Positions 58,955 to 64,000 of a DNA stretch of 64,000 bases are shown piece by piece. The translations under genes and the position numbers were made by a program. Source of the DNA: Liolophura sinensis (Eukaryota > Mollusca > Polyplacophora > Chitonida > Chitonidae); the NCBI RefSeq assembly GCF_032854445.1, contig NC_088300.1, positions 70,778,984-70,842,983 of the forward strand, read 5' to 3'. Below the pieces are notes generated by a model that ran no database searches, had not been told where the DNA came from, and saw only the letters and a program-made list of their open reading frames with translations. Position 1 is the stretch's first letter, and every line of letters begins with the position of its first letter.

Positions 58955-61900
58955 TCATACTAATGTGAAGTCATAAGGCTTGAAGTTCCGTTTGAAATCT
59001 GCAGCTTGCTCGATCTCCTCTTCTTTACTAATTTTACAATTCTTCCAGTCAATTCGCTCAGGCATGTTCAGTACTTCTGGATGTACCAAGGCCTCCCTGG
59101 GAAATAACAAAGCAAGTTTAACAGGAAAATTTTTATATTGAGATCAGGAAAAAATCTCACAATGATAAACAATATATGTATTTATTGGTATCTATTCCAT
59201 AAGTAACATCAACGACACACTCAAGAATTTTCCACTGAAGGCCTTCGATGTTATGTTGTGGAAGAAACATTTCTATCTGGGGCCAATCACCCAAAGCCAA
59301 TTCTGACTTATGAAAGTCCAAATTTGAAACACAATCTTAAAACTTATTTTTGGGCTTCAAAAATTAAAATTTTGTCCACCTCATCAGTTACCTTAAGACA
59401 AACGTGTCCAAAACTTTATAATATAATAGTGAACCTCACTGTAAAGAGCTGAAGATCTGTGGTGAATAACCAATCAAACTCCTCAGCCACCTGCCATGTG
59501 GATAGGCAAGGACATCATGGGAGCTCACACAACTATATACAACATTACAAACTGAAAAACCAATGCAGTTGCTGTGAGTTCAAGTCCGGCTTATGCTAGC
59601 TTCCTCTTCGACCGTATGTGGGAAGGTCTGGCAGCAACCTGGGGATGGTTGTGGGTTTCCTCCCACCATAATGCTGGCTGCCGTCGTATAAGTGAGATAT
59701 TCTTGAGTACGGCGTAAAACAACATTCAAATAAATAAATAAGACAAAACAAACTGTAAATTTTATATTATCAACCCATTTCTTACATGTACATAAAAGTG
59801 TATTTGAAAATAAATATCGCTTCTAATGACTTTTGGCATTTGCCAAAATGGTCCATTCATGGTTTCATAAAAGTATATTTTTAATAGTTTTCCCAGAACT
59901 CCGCTCACAGTTCTTAACACACACTTTATAATCAGTACCATGGCCGAATGGTTAGAGTATATGTAGTAGCACAGCCCTCGAATTCAACACAGTATTAACG
60001 TACAACAAATGCTTCAGGTATGGTTAAAGATTCAGGCATACTATCACATGGCCATTTTAAAACTAGTTGACCTCTGGTTTATACTGACCTGCCAAACTGC
60101 AAAGGGAAGCCTTTAGAGATTCTGTGCAGAAGTTTTTCACCTGATGGCAATTCTGTGTAAAAGTAAGGTACACCTTCCGGTACAATCTGTAGACAAGGAA
60201 AACAGTCAGAATTATTTATTTATTTGTAAATGTACTCCTGTATATTTAACTTATATGACGACAGCCAGCATTACGGCAGGAGGAAACCAGGCAGTGTTCT
60301 CACAAATACCTGGATCACTTTTAGACATTTTAAGGTGAACAAAAGGACACTTCTGTCTAACATTTATTTATTTATTTATTTGACTTACACAGTACTCAAG
60401 AATATTTCGCTTCTATGATAGAAGCTAGCGTTATGGTGAGAAGAACCCAAGGAAAACAATTTCCACTTTTAAGGTTTTAGCTGTGACCCTACCCAGGATT
60501 GAGCCTGGATCTGACACCCCTGAAGCAGATGCTCTAACAAATTGAGCCATTGGAGCAGGTTGGACAGTTTTTAAGATACAGGTACACGTGTGTACATGTA
60601 CATCTGAGTACTAAAATAGGCTAAAATAAGGCAATCTTAAAGGTTTTAGATTTGCTAATAAAGTTTAACTTTAACAAGTAAACACTTGGTGTAAATTATA
60701 TAGATTATTTTATTATTTTGCACAGATTACAACCCAGATGAAATTCACTTAGTATGGATTATATAAAATTCACTATGTATGGGCAATACAACCTTCATTT
60801 AGTCTGGGTCACATGAAATTCATTTTGTCTGGGTTATAAAAAAAAAACACTCCTTTTGATTTTGGAATGTCATGACAATGTTGTGGTCTTGGCTCATTAA
60901 TCTGGCAGTTCACAGTGTTACACAAACTTGCAAATTTTCATGAAACAAGGCTGAAGGGTACAACTACAAGGTCATGACACTGCCAATAGAAAGAGAGATA
61001 AACTACGCTTGTTACATATACATAACTGGTATACAGCACAAAAAACAAAAACACAATGCCATAACACAAGAGGCCTTAATACAACAGGTTTACAAAAGTT
61101 AAATGCTTTAAAGTCCATTTTAAATATCCATGTACAAAATCAGCACCTGTTTGAGATCAGAATGTTTGGGGATTTCATGGAGCTCAAAGGACTGTTCCTG
61201 GGCTGTTTCTATGAAAATGTCCTTAACATCTTGAACTGCTGACTCTGGGATTGGGACAGCCTGAAGAATTTAAGAAATACATGTATGTAAAGTTTTTACC
61301 ATGAAAATAAACATTTAATCTGTTATCTTGAAGTTATTCACAGAAAGAGGCTATGGTGCGTACTCTTACTGTGTTATAGAAACGGACAATAGAATGTTCA
61401 CTGCAGCAAAATATTAACATAACAAAAGTTTGGGATGTCACAGTTATGATTTCCAAACAAAAAACTGGCAAACCTGAAAAAAGAATAAATTAAAACCAAA
61501 AAGACAGTTTGTTGTGCTGACACAAAATGAGGTTTGGGTCACAGATCAATATATGTCTAGTACCAGCCCCGTATTCAACTGTGCAAGAGTTTTTTTTATT
61601 GGTAAACAGAAATCTTGATAATTCACATTTGGATCAATAACTTTTCTTTTCTCTCATCCATAGTTCATGGTAAAACTGACGCACCCAAGTCATAAAAGCT
61701 GACGAGTCAAATTTAGACCAACTGTTTGCTGTAGAGAACAAACCTACCTGAATTTGAAGATGTTGAGTTCGAAAATTCCTCTCAAAAAAGACAACTGCCT
61801 TTCCCTGTGCCTTGAAGCACTTCTTCAGAGACTTTTTGTACTTTCCATAAGTTAAGGTCAGTGAAAATTCATGTGGATAAATCATTTATACATACAGCTA

Positions 61901-63434
61901 GGTCAAATCAACAGAGACTTTGTATCTTTATGCAAGTTTACTAGTATCTATTAACATTATCACAATAACATTACCAATTATGATGTTATGAATCCTCCAA
62001 AGCAGCACAAAATTGCAGGTAGTACTTTTTCTGAGCTGGTGAAGGCAAGAGGACCAAATATAATTTTGTGAAGGTCGGTTTTGCGGATGGAGAAAGTGAT
62101 CAGCAAACTCCACAAAAGGCAACTTACCTTAATTTAGCCTTTACAACCGCATCTGCAGCCAATATTTTGAAACATTTTGAAAGAACTGTGGGGTGTAGAC
62201 AAATAATTTGCACAGTTTTATGAAGCTTGCATCTTTAGTGAAACAAAATCATTTTAAGCATCACTTTCATCATAAGTGTATGTATAAACTCCACTGAAAA
62301 TGTGCTTCGGTGGCTGAAGATTTACATGCAGTTGTAAAGAGCCCTATGAGTGATGTAGACCAATTACTGCCCCTTGCCCCAAAGTCAATGGAAAACTGTA
62401 CCATACATTTACAGACAGATACCTACATCTAGCTAACAACATTCTTGTTATCAAAGATGCACAGGTATGTCATATTTTCATGAAAGGGTTATTCATATTT
62501 TTACTTCATTGGTGTTCAATACCATACTCAATTTTTAAAAAATTTATACAGATTTTCTAACTATTATCTATCAAGAGTTTGCTATTATATCATGCTGCTG
62601 TGCAAAAAAGGGCTACTTTTTGACCAAAAGTTGAATGATGCAAGTTCAAAGCATGAATAGTATCTTTTACTGAATGAATGAATGAATGATTGATTATGGC
62701 TTAACACCATACTGGCAATATTTGAACAATGTTGTGGTGACATCTCTGAGTAGAATTACACAGTGCATACAGATGAATTAATAGAGCTCCACTGAACATG
62801 TATCACACGTTTGTTATGGATTTATCAAACTCAAAAGGATATTGTTCTATCTCCTGTCGTACATCTGCTGTACTGGACACGGTTGACTGGTGATGACCAA
62901 TGGGCAGTATGAGAACGTGGTCACTCACTAACCCACCCTTTGCAAGGGCCAGGTAACACTGCAAACAGAAACACACACAAAACATATAAATTCAGCTTCA
63001 TTTAGTTTCTTTAAACCTTAATACTTGGTTTACGCTACAATAAAAAAAAATCTTGTATTTCACTAAAATGTATGCTCGCAATGAGCACTGTTGAGCACAA
63101 AAAATGGAACACCCCTTCATGTCATTGTACAAGTATGCAAAACCTCAGCTCGATACAATACAGTACTTTTGGAGATACCACCTCTAATATTTACCTCATC
63201 ACTGATTCTGATGCACAATACACCAAGCCATGCATTTTGTGGTTCATCAGAGTTAACTGATCCATCTACAACATGCAAAACATGGTCCAGGTTGAAGAAA
63301 CCAAAGGTGAAAGCTGTAGCATGTTATTTAGGTTTACAGATGTAATAGCCATACCTGCAGACCGACACTGACCACCAAGTGCTTTTCCACCTCAGCACTT
63401 CCCAGGCAAAACCAGCATGGCCCAGTGGGCTGAG
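58955..63434 (-). CDS. CWF19L1: CWF19-like protein 1, C-terminal six exons (5' end outside the window)
   Basis: Minus-strand exons are 63434-63355, 62958-62842, 61840-61748, 61260-61147, 60186-60089 and 59096-58955, in frame to a TGA, about 214 residues. They cover the two CwfJ C-terminal domains: [20 protein letters not shown], then [20 protein letters not shown] with the HIT-like [49 protein letters not shown], and the ending [12 protein letters not shown]19L1 and its yeast relative Drn1 associate with the debranching enzyme and late spliceosomes. The N-terminal metallophosphoesterase-like part must lie to the right. The 62841-61841 intron has minor-spliceosome features, and its exact ends are uncertain. 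Confidence 0.9.
59555..59747 (+). mobile_element. SINE family 1 in a CWF19L1 intron
   Basis: 'gctgtgagttcaagtccggc', 'gtctggcagcaacctgggga', 'tcctcccaccataatgctgg', 'gagtacggcgtaaaac' and the tail AAATAAATAAATAA. The tRNA head is only partial. Confidence 0.82.
60210..60300 (-). mobile_element. SINE family 1 fragment
   Basis: 'ttatttatttatttg', then 'tatgacgacagccagcatta' and 'cggcaggaggaaacc', minus strand. The middle of the 3' block is deleted. Confidence 0.6.
60362..60565 (-). mobile_element. Chimeric SINE: family 1 tail joined to a family 2 head
   Basis: On the minus strand 60562-60465 is the tRNA-like head of family 2 (TGCTCCAATGGCTCAATTTG, 'aggctcaatcctgggtaggg'). 60440-60362 is a family-1 3' block ('ataacgctagcttctatcat', 'cgaaatattcttgagtac') with an (AAAT)n tail. 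Confidence 0.6.
61841..62842 (-). other. Probable U12-type intron of CWF19L1
   Basis: The 5' end carries ATATCCTTTT, the minor-class donor consensus. The 3' end has a CCTTAAC branch-site core with the branch A about 11 nt before an AG at 61842-61841. There is no polypyrimidine tract. The reading frame requires ...GluGln|TyrLysLys, which leaves the exact terminal dinucleotides ambiguous. Confidence 0.6.
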
Positions 63435-64000
63435 CTAAAAACAAATAAGATGACAGAAATCAGTACGCTATTAGTAACTCTGATTTTCGGGAGGGATGAA
63501 CTTTTTTTTCCATCCCAGCCTGCCATTTTAGGTGTATGTGTGTATGATTGGTATCCAAATTTTGGAAATTGTCTGAACATTGGGCAGGTGTGAGTCTTAA
63601 TGACAAAAGTTTGCAATTCAAGGCAAGAGGACACAAGGAGACATGTTGTGAAGAGGCTGCGAGTGATGCCCCCCCCACCCACCCCTTGGCATTGTTAAAT
63701 GCACCCATCAGCTGCTGGGACAGAAAGGTCCAGATTTTGACAGTCAACCTATGTCAAGATTTTTATGGCTGCTTTCTCACAGGCTGGGCTAGGTATACAA
63801 CAAAGCTGACTGGCCGCTGAATGTTTGGGACTGATTTACAGCACTAAACCTTAATATTGTCACTCATGGAAAATTAACAGGGTTTGAGGCCAACAAAGAT
63901 GTACAGCTTATGCAAAGAGAAGCAACTCTTGTACCTCATGGGACTTAATTCTAGAAGTATTTGCTTTTCCAATACATATTCCCCACAAGTTACTTTGGGC

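Noticed and set aside
62842-62843. Plain AT-AC assignment for the U12-like CWF19L1 intron
   Set aside because: An AC end at 61839-61838 with an ATATCC start breaks the reading frame, so AT-AC was not called even though the donor suggests it.

Overview
This is a eukaryotic nuclear window. It has short exons bounded by GT/AG sites, introns full of tRNA-derived SINEs, and AT-rich intergenic DNA. The gene content (a secreted dermatopontin-like protein, RPS11, NDUFV3, a CENP-E-type kinesin, CWF19L1) is metazoan. The commonest SINE ends in a 3' block reading roughly 'cttgagtacggcgtaaaac' followed by (AATA)n, which I associate with molluscs and other lophotrochozoans. A marine mollusc is the best guess; the species cannot be fixed from sequence alone.

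Layout. 1-3.5 kb: gene-poor, with a decayed Ty3/Gypsy fragment (about 0.5-0.85 kb) and a minus-strand SINE. 4.37-5.54 kb (+): two-exon dermatopontin-like gene. 6.97-12.38 kb (-): complete four-exon RPS11, with a SNORD35-like C/D box snoRNA in each of its three introns. 12.47-14.0 kb (+): complete three-exon NDUFV3, head to head with RPS11, the start codons only 90 bp apart. 14-17.3 kb: SINEs and intergenic DNA. 17.33-54.14 kb (-): one 35-exon gene for a CENP-E (kinesin-7)-like protein of about 3,910 residues. 54.2-58.9 kb: intergenic. 58.96-63.43 kb (-): the 3' six exons of CWF19L1, whose 5' part lies beyond the right edge.

The kinesin gene dominates. Its motor domain is spread over ten small exons. 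One 8,211-bp exon encodes about 2,737 residues of coiled coil, including about 19 near-identical 48-residue (144-bp) repeats. The next part of the gene is a tandemly duplicated exon block in which two copies carry disabling mutations. The protein ends in a CaaX-like CQQQ. Two introns begin with tandem arrays that multiply the exon's own 5' splice site. Other introns hold a 33-bp and a 47-bp minisatellite, a SINE split by a nested DNA transposon, and a MADF-like transposon fragment.

The genes do not form a functional operon; all look like ordinary housekeeping, mitotic or matrix genes. The most noteworthy points are the three snoRNA paralogues in RPS11, the very large repeat-built kinesin stalk, the splice-donor arrays, and a probable minor-class (U12) intron with odd termini in CWF19L1. 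All exon models were built by hand from splice signals and reading-frame continuity, with no transcript evidence.
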